From PMP191F sp047602185 (GTDB lineage Bacteria > Bacteroidota > Bacteroidia > Chitinophagales > Chitinophagaceae): 64,000 nucleotides of DNA. The stretch is taken from contig JASGHY010000001.1 of assembly GCA_047602185.1 (NCBI GenBank), positions 6,448,001-6,512,000 on the forward strand. Direction: 5' to 3'. Each line of letters begins with the position of its first letter. Position 1 is the stretch's first letter. Shown here one piece after another: positions 53,959 through 63,683 of the stretch. A model generated the notes under the pieces. The model was given only the letters and a program-made list of their open reading frames with translations, was not told the DNA's origin and searched no databases. A program made the position numbers and the translations under genes.

Positions 53959-55875
53959 ATGAACCGGTTTACAAAGAACATATCCGTTGCATGTTGTTTG
54001 ATGGCAATGGTAGCGCCTGCTGCTGCCCAGAGGTTAATGGAAAAACTTAACCGAGGCGTAGTTGCTATCAATGAAGGCGGAGGTAAGGTCTATATCGGTT
54101 GGCGATTACTGGCAAATGATGCAGACAATATAACATTCAATATCTACAGGAATGCAGCAGGTACTGCAACAGTGAAACTGAATAAAGAGCCCGTTAAGGC
54201 AAGCACCAATTTTATTGACAGCAATGCAGATAATACTAAAAAGAATACCTGGATAGTAAAAGCAGTAGTGAACGGGAAAGAGACAGCGGGTAAGGACCAG
54301 GCAACCTTGCAGCCCAATACACCTGTACAGCAATATCTCAGCATCCCTTTGCGGGTACCGCCACCGGGTGAAGTGCAGGGGCAGCAGTTTACTTATTCTG
54401 CTAATGATGCCAGTGTGGGAGATGTGGATGGAGATGGCGAATATGAGATCATCTTAAAGTGGGATCCTTCCAATGCAAAGAATCCACCGCAAACAGGATT
54501 CACCGGCAACCAGTTGCTGGATGCTTACCGCCTGGACGGAACATTTTTATGGCGCATTGATTTAGGAAAGAACCTTCGTTCAGGAGCTGCTTATACGCAG
54601 TTCCTGGTGTATGATATGGATGGTGACGGAAAAGCTGAGCTGATCTGCAAAACTGCTGATGGCACTATTGATGGTACAGGAAAAATAATAGGAGACAGCA
54701 CAAAAGACTGGCGTACTTATGGTGCTGCCGATGGAAAAATGTATGGTAAAGTAGCCGAGGGCCCTGAATACCTTACTGTATTCAATGGGTTAACCGGTGC
54801 TGCTATGGCTTCTGCCGAATACGTACCTACACGCTATCCGCTGGATGGTTGGGGTGGTATTGGTGGCAACGGCGGTAATGACAATACAGCCAGCCGTTCA
54901 GACCGTTTTACTGCCTGTGTGGCGTATCTTGATGGAAAGTTGCCCAGCGTGGTAATGGTGCGGGGCTGGTATGGACGTTCGGTATTGGCTGCATGGGATT
55001 GGCGCAATGGTAAGCTATCGCAACGTTGGGTATTTGATTCAAAAGATGCCAACAACCCATACTCCGGTATGGGCAATCATAATTTAAGTGTGGCCGATGT
55101 GGATAATGATGGTAAAGACGAGATCTGTATTGGCGCTATGACGGTAGATGATGATGGCAAAGGATTATATACAACGGGGCTGAGACATGGGGATGCTTTA
55201 CACCTCAGCGACCTTGATCCTGGGCGACCCGGTTTAGAGGTTTATGGCATTCACGAAAGTGAAGAAAAAACACTGGCTTTAAAAACACCCGGTGTAGCCA
55301 TGTTTGATGCACGTACGGGTGAAATATTATTCAGTCTTTTTCCTGGTGTGGATGTGGGCAGGGGAGTAGCGGCAGATGTCGATCCGCGTTATCCCGGTTG
55401 TGAGAATTGGGGCGGCCCCGGTGGATTAAGAGATGTGCACGGAAAACAGATTGCTGAACAAGCGCCCGCCTCTTCCAATTTTGTGATCTGGTGGGATGAT
55501 GACCTGACAAGAGAATTACTGGATGGCAATCATATAGATAAGTGGGACTGGAATACATCTGTTACGCAACGGGTATTAACTGCTGATGGATGTGTGGCCA
55601 ATAATGGCACCAAAGCAACGCCTTGTCTCAGTGCTGACCTGTTTGGCGACTGGCGTGAAGAAGTGATCTGGCGTACAGCGGATAGTAAGGAATTGCGGAT
55701 CTATACCACTACTATTCCATCAACAAGGAGATTTTATACCTTGATGCACGATCCGCAATACCGCCTGGCTATAGCATGGCAACAGACCTCTTACAACCAG
55801 CCGCCACATCCGGGCTTTTTCCTGGGGGAGGGTATGAAAGCACAACCAAAGCCGGCTATCCGTTTTATTAAATAA
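53959..55875 (+). CDS. PL11 rhamnogalacturonan endolyase, copy 2
   Basis: 638 residues, signal peptide ending PAAAQR. Same architecture as copy 1, only nine bases downstream: RLMEKLNRGVVAINEGGGK, VDGDGEYEIILKWDPSNAKN, DMDGDGKAELICKTADG, GNHNLSVADVDNDGKDEI and LFGDWREEVIWRTADSKELR. KWDPSNAKN in the calcium site is the more canonical PL11 sequence; copy 1 has HQTGRGRDN there, so the two may differ in substrate range or endo/exo mode. The spacing indicates one transcript. Confidence 0.94.
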   Translation: MNRFTKNISVACCLMAMVAPAAAQRLMEKLNRGVVAINEGGGKVYIGWRLLANDADNITFNIYRNAAGTATVKLNKEPVKASTNFIDSNADNTKKNTWIVKAVVNGKETAGKDQATLQPNTPVQQYLSIPLRVPPPGEVQGQQFTYSANDASVGDVDGDGEYEIILKWDPSNAKNPPQTGFTGNQLLDAYRLDGTFLWRIDLGKNLRSGAAYTQFLVYDMDGDGKAELICKTADGTIDGTGKIIGDSTKDWRTYGAADGKMYGKVAEGPEYLTVFNGLTGAAMASAEYVPTRYPLDGWGGIGGNGGNDNTASRSDRFTACVAYLDGKLPSVVMVRGWYGRSVLAAWDWRNGKLSQRWVFDSKDANNPYSGMGNHNLSVADVDNDGKDEICIGAMTVDDDGKGLYTTGLRHGDALHLSDLDPGRPGLEVYGIHESEEKTLALKTPGVAMFDARTGEILFSLFPGVDVGRGVAADVDPRYPGCENWGGPGGLRDVHGKQIAEQAPASSNFVIWWDDDLTRELLDGNHIDKWDWNTSVTQRVLTADGCVANNGTKATPCLSADLFGDWREEVIWRTADSKELRIYTTTIPSTRRFYTLMHDPQYRLAIAWQQTSYNQPPHPGFFLGEGMKAQPKPAIRFIK

Positions 55876-55915
55876 TACAGACAATCAATCATTAACAAAC
55901 AATACAATCTTCAAT

Positions 55916-56728
55916 ATGAAACCAGCAGTCAATAAAGGCAGTTTTGCCATTACACCGGCAAAACTGGTACTGGCACTTGCGGTAGTGGTTTTATCTTCTT
56001 TTTTAATGATACCACAGCCCAAACCTGTTTTATATATAATTGGTGATTCAACCGTAAGAAATGGTGATGGCACTGGTAAAAGCGCCTTATGGGGTTGGGG
56101 AACTGTGATAGGCGAACATTTTGATACTACCCGCATCAGCATCCGCAACCATGCTATCGGCGGCAGAAGCAGCAGGACCTTTATTACTGAAGGCCGCTGG
56201 CAGAAAGTATTGGACCAGCTGAACCCCGGTGATTATGTAATTATGCAGTTTGGTCATAATGATAGTGGGCCGCTGGATGATACAGCAAGAGCAAGAGGAA
56301 GCATAAGGGGCATTGGTACTGACAGCTCAGAGATCTACAACCCTATTATGAAGAAACAGGAAGTAGTACATACTTATGGCTGGTACATGCGCAAGTATAT
56401 TGACGAGGCAAAGGCCAAAGGCGCTGTGCCTATTGTTTGCTCTCCTGTACCCCGCAACATATTTAAAGATGGAAAAGCAGAGCGTTCCAATACCAGTTAT
56501 GCTTTATGGTCCGAACAGGTAGCCAAATCAAACGGCGCTTACTTTATTCCATTGAACAGCATGGTGGCAGATATTTATGATAACCTGGGACCGGATTCTG
56601 TAAAGAACTTTTTCCCCGGCGACCATACCCATACCGGTAAAAACGGCGCTGAACTGAATGCTGCTACTATAGTAAAAGGCATAAAATTGCTGGATGGATG
56701 TAAATTGAAGACGTTTTTGAAGAATTGA
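55916..56728 (+). CDS. CE12 rhamnogalacturonan acetylesterase, single-domain
   Basis: 270 residues with an N-terminal hydrophobic helix (LVLALAVVVLSSFLMI), a signal anchor or uncleaved signal. The SGNH blocks are YIIGDSTVRNGDG, GGRSSRTFITEGRW, MQFGHNDSGP and GDHTHTGKNGAEL, giving Ser, Gly, Asn and Asp/His of CE12. It deacetylates RG-I galacturonate. It follows the PL11 pair by 40 bases and is a second CE12 besides the two-domain one at 37707. Confidence 0.92.
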   Translation: MKPAVNKGSFAITPAKLVLALAVVVLSSFLMIPQPKPVLYIIGDSTVRNGDGTGKSALWGWGTVIGEHFDTTRISIRNHAIGGRSSRTFITEGRWQKVLDQLNPGDYVIMQFGHNDSGPLDDTARARGSIRGIGTDSSEIYNPIMKKQEVVHTYGWYMRKYIDEAKAKGAVPIVCSPVPRNIFKDGKAERSNTSYALWSEQVAKSNGAYFIPLNSMVADIYDNLGPDSVKNFFPGDHTHTGKNGAELNAATIVKGIKLLDGCKLKTFLKN

Positions 56729-57011
56729 TTAATGTGCCGAGAGGAATTGGCAAATTTGAGAATTTGAAGATTTGAAAATGAAAAGCAGTTGACAGGGTGG
56801 AAGGTTGATAGGTTGATAAGGAATTGGTAATTACACATCAAGGGAAAGCAATCACTACTGACCACTCACGACTCAATGTCATTGAATTAAGTGGCTGGTG
56901 AAGACACCAGCCACGGACCGGCCCCGGCGGGTGTCCCCACCCGCCGGAATATAACTCCTTAATTCAACGACATTGATTCACGACTGACGATTTCACCATT
57001 CACTATAAATT
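56729..57011. repeat. Repeat island 14, interrupted by a structured element
   Basis: Left part: AATGTGC, ATTTGAGA/ATTTGAAG octads (56754-56780), GTTGACAG/GTTGATAG/GTTGATAA octads (56787-56820), and CTGACCA/CTCACGA heptads (56848-56872). Right part after the element: TTCACGA/CTGACGA and a TTCACCATTCACTATA word up to the next ATG. The element at 56873-56976 separates them. Confidence 0.8.
56873..56976. mobile_element. 104-bp MITE-like element with inverted ends and two nested hairpins
   Basis: The 19-base ends (56873-56891 and 56958-56976) are inverted repeats with one mismatch. Inside are two perfect 10-bp hairpins: GTGGCTGGTG / CACCAGCCAC (56891-56900, 56905-56914) and CCGGCGGGTG / CACCCGCCGG (56924-56933, 56938-56947). 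TCACGACT stands on both sides (56866-56873 and 56978-56985), possibly a target duplication, though the same word is common in the islands. No coding capacity. Confidence 0.55.
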
Positions 57012-59909
57012 ATGAAAACATCCCTGTTCATTCTCCTTTCTGTTGTTCTTAGTGTTGCAGGATACGGGCAAACGATCTCTTTGGAAGGATCGTGGAAGTT
57101 TGCCGTAGACCGGGAAGATGCAGGTATAAAGGAACAATGGTATGCAAAAACACTGGGGGCCGATAGTGTGCGGCTGCCGGGGTCTATGCTTACCAATGGC
57201 AAGGGAGATGCAGTAACCCTGCAAACCAAATGGACAGGCAGTATTTATGACAGCAGTTGGTTCTTCAATCCCAGGCTGGCAAAATACCGTCAGCCCGGCG
57301 ACCTGAAATTCCCTTTCTGGTTAACACCGGCAAGATATTACGTAGGTGCGGCATGGTACCAGAAAGAGGTAACGATCCCTGCTTCCTGGACACAACAACA
57401 TATCAGCCTGTTCCTTGAAAGATGTCATACAGAAACCATTGTATGGGTTGATGGAAAAGAAGCTGGTATGCAGAACAGCATGGTAGCTCCGCATGAGTAT
57501 GATCTTACAAAATATCTTTCTCCCGGAAAACATATCATTACCATTCGCATTGATAATAGGATCAAAGCTATCAATGTAGGGCCTGATTCTCATAGTTTAA
57601 CCGATCATACAGAAGGCAACTGGAATGGCATTATTGGTGATCTTGAATTACGTGCTACGCCGTTGGTATGGATCAGTGATGTGCAGGTATATCCCGATGT
57701 ACAACAAAAAACAGCAAGAGTAGTAATAACACTCAAAAGCAAAGCTGCTGCCAAAGGAACGATGAGTGTAAGCGCAAAAAGTTTTAACAGCAATATTGCA
57801 CATACTGTACAACCGGTAAATGGAATATTTGAGATGAGTGCGGATACGGCAGCTGCTTTCCAGACAGAAGTGGTATTGCCCATGACAGATAAAGTGCAGT
57901 TGTGGGATGAGTTTAATCCTGCATTATACAAACTGCATGTAGTATTACAGACAAACCAGAAAGAAACAGATACGCGTGATGTACAGTTTGGAATGCGTGT
58001 ATTTGGCATACAGGGAACCAACTTCACGATCAATGGCCGGCCTGTGTTTTTGCGTGGCACGGTTAATAACTGCGAATTTCCTCTCACTGGTTTTCCCCCG
58101 ATGGATGTAGCGGCCTGGGAAAGGCTATTTATTACTGCAAAGTCTTACGGGCTCAATCATATGCGTTTCCACTCCTGGTGCCCTCCGGAAGCTGCATTTA
58201 TTGCAGCAGACAAAACAGGCTTTTACCTGCAACCCGAAGGTCCGAGCTGGCCCAATCATGGCACATCCATTGGTGATGGTAAGCCGGTTGACAAATTTAT
58301 CTACGAAGAAACAGACCGCATGGCTGCGCGTTACGGAAACTATGCATCATTCTGCATGATGGCTGCCGGTAATGAACCTGCCGGTCGTAACCAGGCAAAA
58401 TACCTCGGTGAATTTGTGCGCTACTGGCAGGCAAAAGATAAACGCCGGGTATACACCGGTGCGTCTGTGGCAATGAGCTGGCCGTTGGTGCCTGAAAATG
58501 ATTATATGGTAAAATCAGGGCCAAGGGGTTTATCATGGAGCAATAGTGAGCCGGAAAGTAATTCAGATTATCATTCGGCTATTGAAAAATTCAATGTGCC
58601 TTACGTAACACACGAAATGGGACAGTGGTGCGTATTCCCCGACTTCAAAGAAATTGACCTGTACACAGGAGTCTATAAAGCAAAGAACTTCGAAATGTTC
58701 CGCCAGGACCTGGCAGATCATGGGATGGATACAATGGCGCAGTCATTCTTAATGGCTTCCGGAAAGTTGCAGGCGCTTTGTTATAAGAATGAGATTGAAA
58801 AAACATTGCGTACAAAAGGGTTGGCTGGTTTTCAATTGCTGGGCTTGCAGGATTTTCCGGGCCAGGGTACGGCATTGGTAGGTGTATTGAATGCTTTCTG
58901 GAAATCCAAAGGATATATTACGGCTGAACAGTTCAAACGTTTTTGTAATGCCACAGTACCGTTGATCCGCACCGGTAAATTTGTATATACCAATAATGAA
59001 CAACTGAATGCTGCAGTAGAAATATACCATTACGGCGCTAAGCCCTTGCAACAGGCGGTGGTAAAGTGGAAGCTGACGGATAATAAGGGGCAGGTAATAG
59101 CTCAGCAACAGTTTGCCCCGCAGGATATCCCTGTAGGCAATGCCAATATAGTAGGCAACATACAGGCTGATCTGTCAAAGATCACAGTTGCTACACAGTT
59201 AAAACTGGAAGTAACGATCGATAAAACTGTTTTTGCCAATGACTGGGATTTCTGGATCTATCCTTCAGCACTTCCTGAGGTAAAAGGGGGATCGGTTTAT
59301 TATACAGATACACTCGATACAAGAGCAAGCTATGTATTGCAACGTGGCGGAAAAGTATTCCTGTATGCTGCCGGTAAAGTAACGAAAGGAAAAGAAGTGG
59401 TGAATTACGCCACCCCGGTATTCTGGAATACCAGTTGGTTCAAAATGCGACCTCCACATACTTTAGGTTTTGTATGTAACCCCCAGCATCCGGCATTTGC
59501 AGATTTCCCTACAGAATATCATAGCAACCTGCAATGGTGGGAGATCGTGAACCGCTCGCAGGTAATGCACCTGGAAGATTTTCCAAAGAACTTTAAACCT
59601 TTATTGCAGCCAATCGATACATGGTTCATGAACCGCAAACTGGCTATTGTATTAGAGGCAAAAGTTGGGGGTGGTAAACTGCTGATCTGTAGTGCTGATC
59701 TCAAAAATAACCTTGATAAAAGACCTGCTGCCAGGCAGTTATTGTACAGCCTGCAGAAATATGTGGCGTCAGATAAGTTCAATCCGCAACAGATCATTAC
59801 AATTGAAATGGCGAGAGACCTGTTCACTCAGCCATCACGCGAAACCTGGGATGCTTATACCAAAGACAGTCCTGATGAACTAAAACCAAAATCACAGTTA
59901 CAGCAATAA
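57012..59909 (+). CDS. GH2-superfamily glycosidase of unknown specificity
   Basis: 965 residues, signal peptide ending VAGYGQ. GH2 layout: a sugar-binding jelly-roll (SLEGSWKFAVDREDAG, YYVGAAWYQKEVTIP, GNWNGIIGDLELR), an immunoglobulin-like domain, then a barrel with FLRGTVNNCEFPLTGFPP, MRFHSWCPPEAAF, the acid/base in MMAAGNEPAGRN, and the probable nucleophile in YVTHEMGQWCVFP. A long C-terminal region (~620-965) is beta-rich and unlike the common beta-galactosidase tail. The sugar removed is unknown; RG-I side-chain galactose, glucuronate or arabinose are all possible. Confidence 0.8.
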   Translation: MKTSLFILLSVVLSVAGYGQTISLEGSWKFAVDREDAGIKEQWYAKTLGADSVRLPGSMLTNGKGDAVTLQTKWTGSIYDSSWFFNPRLAKYRQPGDLKFPFWLTPARYYVGAAWYQKEVTIPASWTQQHISLFLERCHTETIVWVDGKEAGMQNSMVAPHEYDLTKYLSPGKHIITIRIDNRIKAINVGPDSHSLTDHTEGNWNGIIGDLELRATPLVWISDVQVYPDVQQKTARVVITLKSKAAAKGTMSVSAKSFNSNIAHTVQPVNGIFEMSADTAAAFQTEVVLPMTDKVQLWDEFNPALYKLHVVLQTNQKETDTRDVQFGMRVFGIQGTNFTINGRPVFLRGTVNNCEFPLTGFPPMDVAAWERLFITAKSYGLNHMRFHSWCPPEAAFIAADKTGFYLQPEGPSWPNHGTSIGDGKPVDKFIYEETDRMAARYGNYASFCMMAAGNEPAGRNQAKYLGEFVRYWQAKDKRRVYTGASVAMSWPLVPENDYMVKSGPRGLSWSNSEPESNSDYHSAIEKFNVPYVTHEMGQWCVFPDFKEIDLYTGVYKAKNFEMFRQDLADHGMDTMAQSFLMASGKLQALCYKNEIEKTLRTKGLAGFQLLGLQDFPGQGTALVGVLNAFWKSKGYITAEQFKRFCNATVPLIRTGKFVYTNNEQLNAAVEIYHYGAKPLQQAVVKWKLTDNKGQVIAQQQFAPQDIPVGNANIVGNIQADLSKITVATQLKLEVTIDKTVFANDWDFWIYPSALPEVKGGSVYYTDTLDTRASYVLQRGGKVFLYAAGKVTKGKEVVNYATPVFWNTSWFKMRPPHTLGFVCNPQHPAFADFPTEYHSNLQWWEIVNRSQVMHLEDFPKNFKPLLQPIDTWFMNRKLAIVLEAKVGGGKLLICSADLKNNLDKRPAARQLLYSLQKYVASDKFNPQQIITIEMARDLFTQPSRETWDAYTKDSPDELKPKSQLQQ

Positions 59910-59945
59910 GCAATGCTGCTTATCAGAACAATATATTTCAGTTAC

Positions 59946-62900
59946 ATGAACACCACTAACGTATTTCCCGGTTTTGCCAATGGGCTTTTAAAACGAAGCA
60001 TAGCATGCATGGCATTGGCTGGCTTCTTGTCTTCTACAGCCAATGCGCAATCCATTGCCTCATGGCATAATACCGAAAGAGAATTGCACTACCGCCCGCA
60101 GGGAAATGATTTTGTAACTGTAAACGGAAAGAGAAAATTCAATCGTGCTTTATATGGCACCAACACGGCTTTTCGTGTGGAAGCTGGTGATCTGCCGGAG
60201 TTTGGATTGTACATGCCGGGCATGGGTGGCAATTGCAAACTGGGTATTATCAGTAAAGGACAAAGTAAATGGCTGGCAGAAGCTGCCAATATCAAGGCTA
60301 TTTACAGACCGGGCGCTATGTTGTATGAGATCAAAGACCCGTTGTTGGGAAATGGTACCATTCAGCTTACCGTACTGGCCTTAGCTTCATCTGAAGGCGT
60401 CATCATCAAAGCGGAAGCAACAGGTGTACCCGGGGATATAGAACTGGCATGGGTATTTGGTGGCGCATCAGGCAAAAAGTTTTCCCGCGACGGAGATATT
60501 GGTGCTGATCCTGAATCATCCTTTTATCTACAGGCAGACTACTGTAAGGACAATATCTATACACTTAACAATAATACGTTTCGTTTACTCTATGGCTTCT
60601 CCAAACCATTAACAGAAGAGCAGCGATACGAGATACAGCATCTTCCTGCATCACCACAACCGGCTACGGCTGTAAAGGATAAAGGAAAAGAGCTACAGGG
60701 CATATTTCCCGGAAAACTGCAGTTGGCAGATGCTACCAGGCAAGGCGCTCCATTACAGTTATTAACTACTCCGGCATCAGCAATGTCGCCCGTTGTTGCA
60801 GGGAAGGTTAGTTATACTGCCGGTAAGCCCGTTTACATACTGATACAAAAGCCGGATAGCACAATGCCTGCTGATAGTAAAGCATTGCCAGCCATATTTA
60901 CAGCAGCAGAGGCCGCACGCAAAAAGATCGCAGACCGCATTGTATTAAATACACCTGATCCATACATCAATCCATTAGCTGGCGCATTAAGCATTGCTGC
61001 AGATGCAATATGGGAAGATCCTTCTTATATGCATGGTGCAGTAGCCTGGCGTATGCGTTTACCTGCCTGGCGTGGTGCTTATGTAGCTGACCCTTTGGGC
61101 TGGCATGACAGGGCAAGAAGACATTTCAGCAGTTATGCTTTGTCGCAGGTCCTTACTCCTGAAACAGGTCCCGTAGTGGCAGACACAGCTTTACACCTTG
61201 CCCGTCAACTGGAGAAAATAGGCACCTCCATGTTCAGCAGTGGTTATATCTGTCGCAACCCCAACGGCGATATTCGTCCTCACCACTATGATATGAACCT
61301 GGTATTTATTGATCAGTTACTTACGCACTTTAACTGGACGGGAGATACTGCTTATGTGAAAGCAAGCTGGTCATTGTTAAAACGCCATCTTGCATGGGAG
61401 AAAAGAAACTTTGATGCAGACAATGATGGTTTGTACGATGCTTACTGCTGTATCTGGGCCAGTGATGCATTACAATATAGTGGCGGAGGTGTTACCCATT
61501 CCTCCGCTTATAATTATCGTGCTAATAAAATGGCAGCCATGCTGGCTAAGCTGGTAGGGGAGAGCGGTGATGTGTATGAGCAGGAAGCAGATCATATTTA
61601 CAAAGCCATGCAAAAGCAATTGTGGATGGCAGATAAGGGATGGTTTGCTGAATACAAAGACCTGCTGGGTTTGCAACTGCAACACCCTGCAGCAGGTGTA
61701 TGGACTGTATATCATGCAATGGAAGGTGGTGTTCCGGATGCATTCCAGGGATACCAGTTAATACAATACATACAGAACGAGATCCCGCACATTCCTTTTC
61801 GTCCAAAGGGATTGGCTGATACTTCTTTATACCTGGTATCTACCACCAACTGGCAGCCTTATACATGGTCTATCAATAACGTTGCCCTGGCAGAAGAATT
61901 ACATACTTCACTTGCCTGCTGGCAGGGAGGTAATTACGAAGAAGCCTATCGTTTGTGGAGAAGCGCCCTGCTGGAAAGTATGTACATGAGCGCCAGTCCC
62001 GGAGGTTTTGAACAGTTGTCTTTTTATGACGCTGCAAGAGGAGAATTGTACCGTGATTTTGCCGATCCTGTCGGGATGGCTGCGAGATCATTGACCGAAG
62101 GTTTGTTTGGCATTAAGCCGGATGCGCTGCATAATAAGTTATTGATAAAGCCCGGTTTTCCTGATAGCTGGCCTTATGCACAATTAGAACTACCGGATAT
62201 AAAGATCAACTATACAAAAAACGGAAACAATGCCCGTTACAATATCGCACAGTCATTCCAGAAAATGTTATCACTGCAATTACAACTGAAAGTATTGAAC
62301 GATAAGATCACATCAGTAACGGTGAATGGTAAGCCAGCCATATGGAAATGGGATGAAACAGCAGTAGGAGAGCCAGCGATTATCATTGAAGCCGGAAAAC
62401 TTAAAACCTACCAGGTAGCTGTACAGTATGCTGGTCAGCCGGTGGAGAAACTGGCTTATGCAAAAGAGGCAGCTAATACAGATAATTATGTTGTAACCGC
62501 TTCAAAAGCTACTTTACTGGAAGTGTATGACCCTCAACAGGTTTTTGTTTCATCAACAATTACAAAAGGAAATTTAGCTGCCGTATTACGGAAAGCTGAA
62601 GGAAATAAAACTGTATTTATAAAAGTAAAACAGCAGCAGGCCACCTGGTGGATGCCGGTAACGTTCAAAGTAACACAACCGGTATCTGTAACAGCAACAG
62701 ATCTCACAAAGGCCGAGCCTGAGTTGCTGCTGGTAAATCATTCAAAAGCAAACAAGGCTGGTAGCATTACATGGATCAGCCATGCAGGTGTTACTTTATC
62801 TCAGTCTGTAACAGTGAATGCCGGTGCTTCCTTAGCTATAAAAATGCCTGAGACCTTCCGGTATGCCGGTACCAACAGGATAAACATTAAATGGAATGAC

Positions 62901-63683
62901 GGAACTGTAACACAACAGGACGTTACCGGTTGGGAAGTGCCGCAGGCCGAAGGTATTCGTTACGATGTGGTAGATCTGTCTGCTCGTTTTAATGACAAAG
63001 TAACACAGGTGTTCAGTAACCAATATCTTTCCCCACGTCCGGCAGTACCTACTTTACAGTTGCCCTGGCAGGGAATTGGTAACTGGTGTTATCCTTTGGC
63101 TGATGCTTCGTTGTCAGACGTTGGCCTGCGGAAAGCGGCGGCAGAAGGTAATGGAGTTATCACTACGCCACAAGGCATCCCATTTGCAACACCCGGTGCA
63201 CAGGATGCAAAAAATATCCTCTACACTTCGCGCTGGGATAACTATCCTGATACAGCCTCTATTGCATTAACCGGGAGATCCGGCCATTTATATTTATTAA
63301 TGGCAGGCACTACCAATCACATGCAGAGCAGGATGGCCAATGGAAAAATAACCGTGTTCTACAAAGACGGTACACAGGATTCTCTGCTCTTAAAAAATCC
63401 TGAGAACTGGTGGCCAATAGAGCAGGATTATATGAATGATGGCTATGCCTTCACCACTGACGCCGCAAGACCTTACCGTTTATTATTAAAAACAGGACAG
63501 TTTATAAATAAAGAAGCCAATTATCAACCAATTAAAGGGTTAACCAATCGTGCTATCGATGGTGGCGCAGCCACTGTACTGGACATGAGTTTACAGCCGG
63601 ATAAAGAACTGGACAAGCTGGTTGTTACTACCCTTGCCAATGATGTGGTGATTGGGGTAATGAGTGTGACGGTGGTAAGATAA
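59946..63683 (+). CDS. DUF4450-type large secreted protein, glycosidase-like
   Basis: About 1245 residues from ATG 59946 (MNTTNVFPGF); an upstream ATG at 59913 would add 11 and is less likely. After a signal peptide ending STANAQ comes a beta-rich part (~40-330), then an (alpha/alpha)6-barrel-like part (~350-780) with WRMRLPAWRGAYVADPLGWH, DADNDGLYDAYCCIWASDAL, GGVTHSSAYNYRA and GGFEQLSFYDAARGELYRDF, then beta domains to the C-terminus. This matches DUF4450 proteins of Bacteroidota polysaccharide loci as I remember them. The acidic residues in the barrel suggest a glycoside hydrolase; the substrate is unknown. Confidence 0.75.
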   Translation: MNTTNVFPGFANGLLKRSIACMALAGFLSSTANAQSIASWHNTERELHYRPQGNDFVTVNGKRKFNRALYGTNTAFRVEAGDLPEFGLYMPGMGGNCKLGIISKGQSKWLAEAANIKAIYRPGAMLYEIKDPLLGNGTIQLTVLALASSEGVIIKAEATGVPGDIELAWVFGGASGKKFSRDGDIGADPESSFYLQADYCKDNIYTLNNNTFRLLYGFSKPLTEEQRYEIQHLPASPQPATAVKDKGKELQGIFPGKLQLADATRQGAPLQLLTTPASAMSPVVAGKVSYTAGKPVYILIQKPDSTMPADSKALPAIFTAAEAARKKIADRIVLNTPDPYINPLAGALSIAADAIWEDPSYMHGAVAWRMRLPAWRGAYVADPLGWHDRARRHFSSYALSQVLTPETGPVVADTALHLARQLEKIGTSMFSSGYICRNPNGDIRPHHYDMNLVFIDQLLTHFNWTGDTAYVKASWSLLKRHLAWEKRNFDADNDGLYDAYCCIWASDALQYSGGGVTHSSAYNYRANKMAAMLAKLVGESGDVYEQEADHIYKAMQKQLWMADKGWFAEYKDLLGLQLQHPAAGVWTVYHAMEGGVPDAFQGYQLIQYIQNEIPHIPFRPKGLADTSLYLVSTTNWQPYTWSINNVALAEELHTSLACWQGGNYEEAYRLWRSALLESMYMSASPGGFEQLSFYDAARGELYRDFADPVGMAARSLTEGLFGIKPDALHNKLLIKPGFPDSWPYAQLELPDIKINYTKNGNNARYNIAQSFQKMLSLQLQLKVLNDKITSVTVNGKPAIWKWDETAVGEPAIIIEAGKLKTYQVAVQYAGQPVEKLAYAKEAANTDNYVVTASKATLLEVYDPQQVFVSSTITKGNLAAVLRKAEGNKTVFIKVKQQQATWWMPVTFKVTQPVSVTATDLTKAEPELLLVNHSKANKAGSITWISHAGVTLSQSVTVNAGASLAIKMPETFRYAGTNRINIKWNDGTVTQQDVTGWEVPQAEGIRYDVVDLSARFNDKVTQVFSNQYLSPRPAVPTLQLPWQGIGNWCYPLADASLSDVGLRKAAAEGNGVITTPQGIPFATPGAQDAKNILYTSRWDNYPDTASIALTGRSGHLYLLMAGTTNHMQSRMANGKITVFYKDGTQDSLLLKNPENWWPIEQDYMNDGYAFTTDAARPYRLLLKTGQFINKEANYQPIKGLTNRAIDGGAATVLDMSLQPDKELDKLVVTTLANDVVIGVMSVTVVR

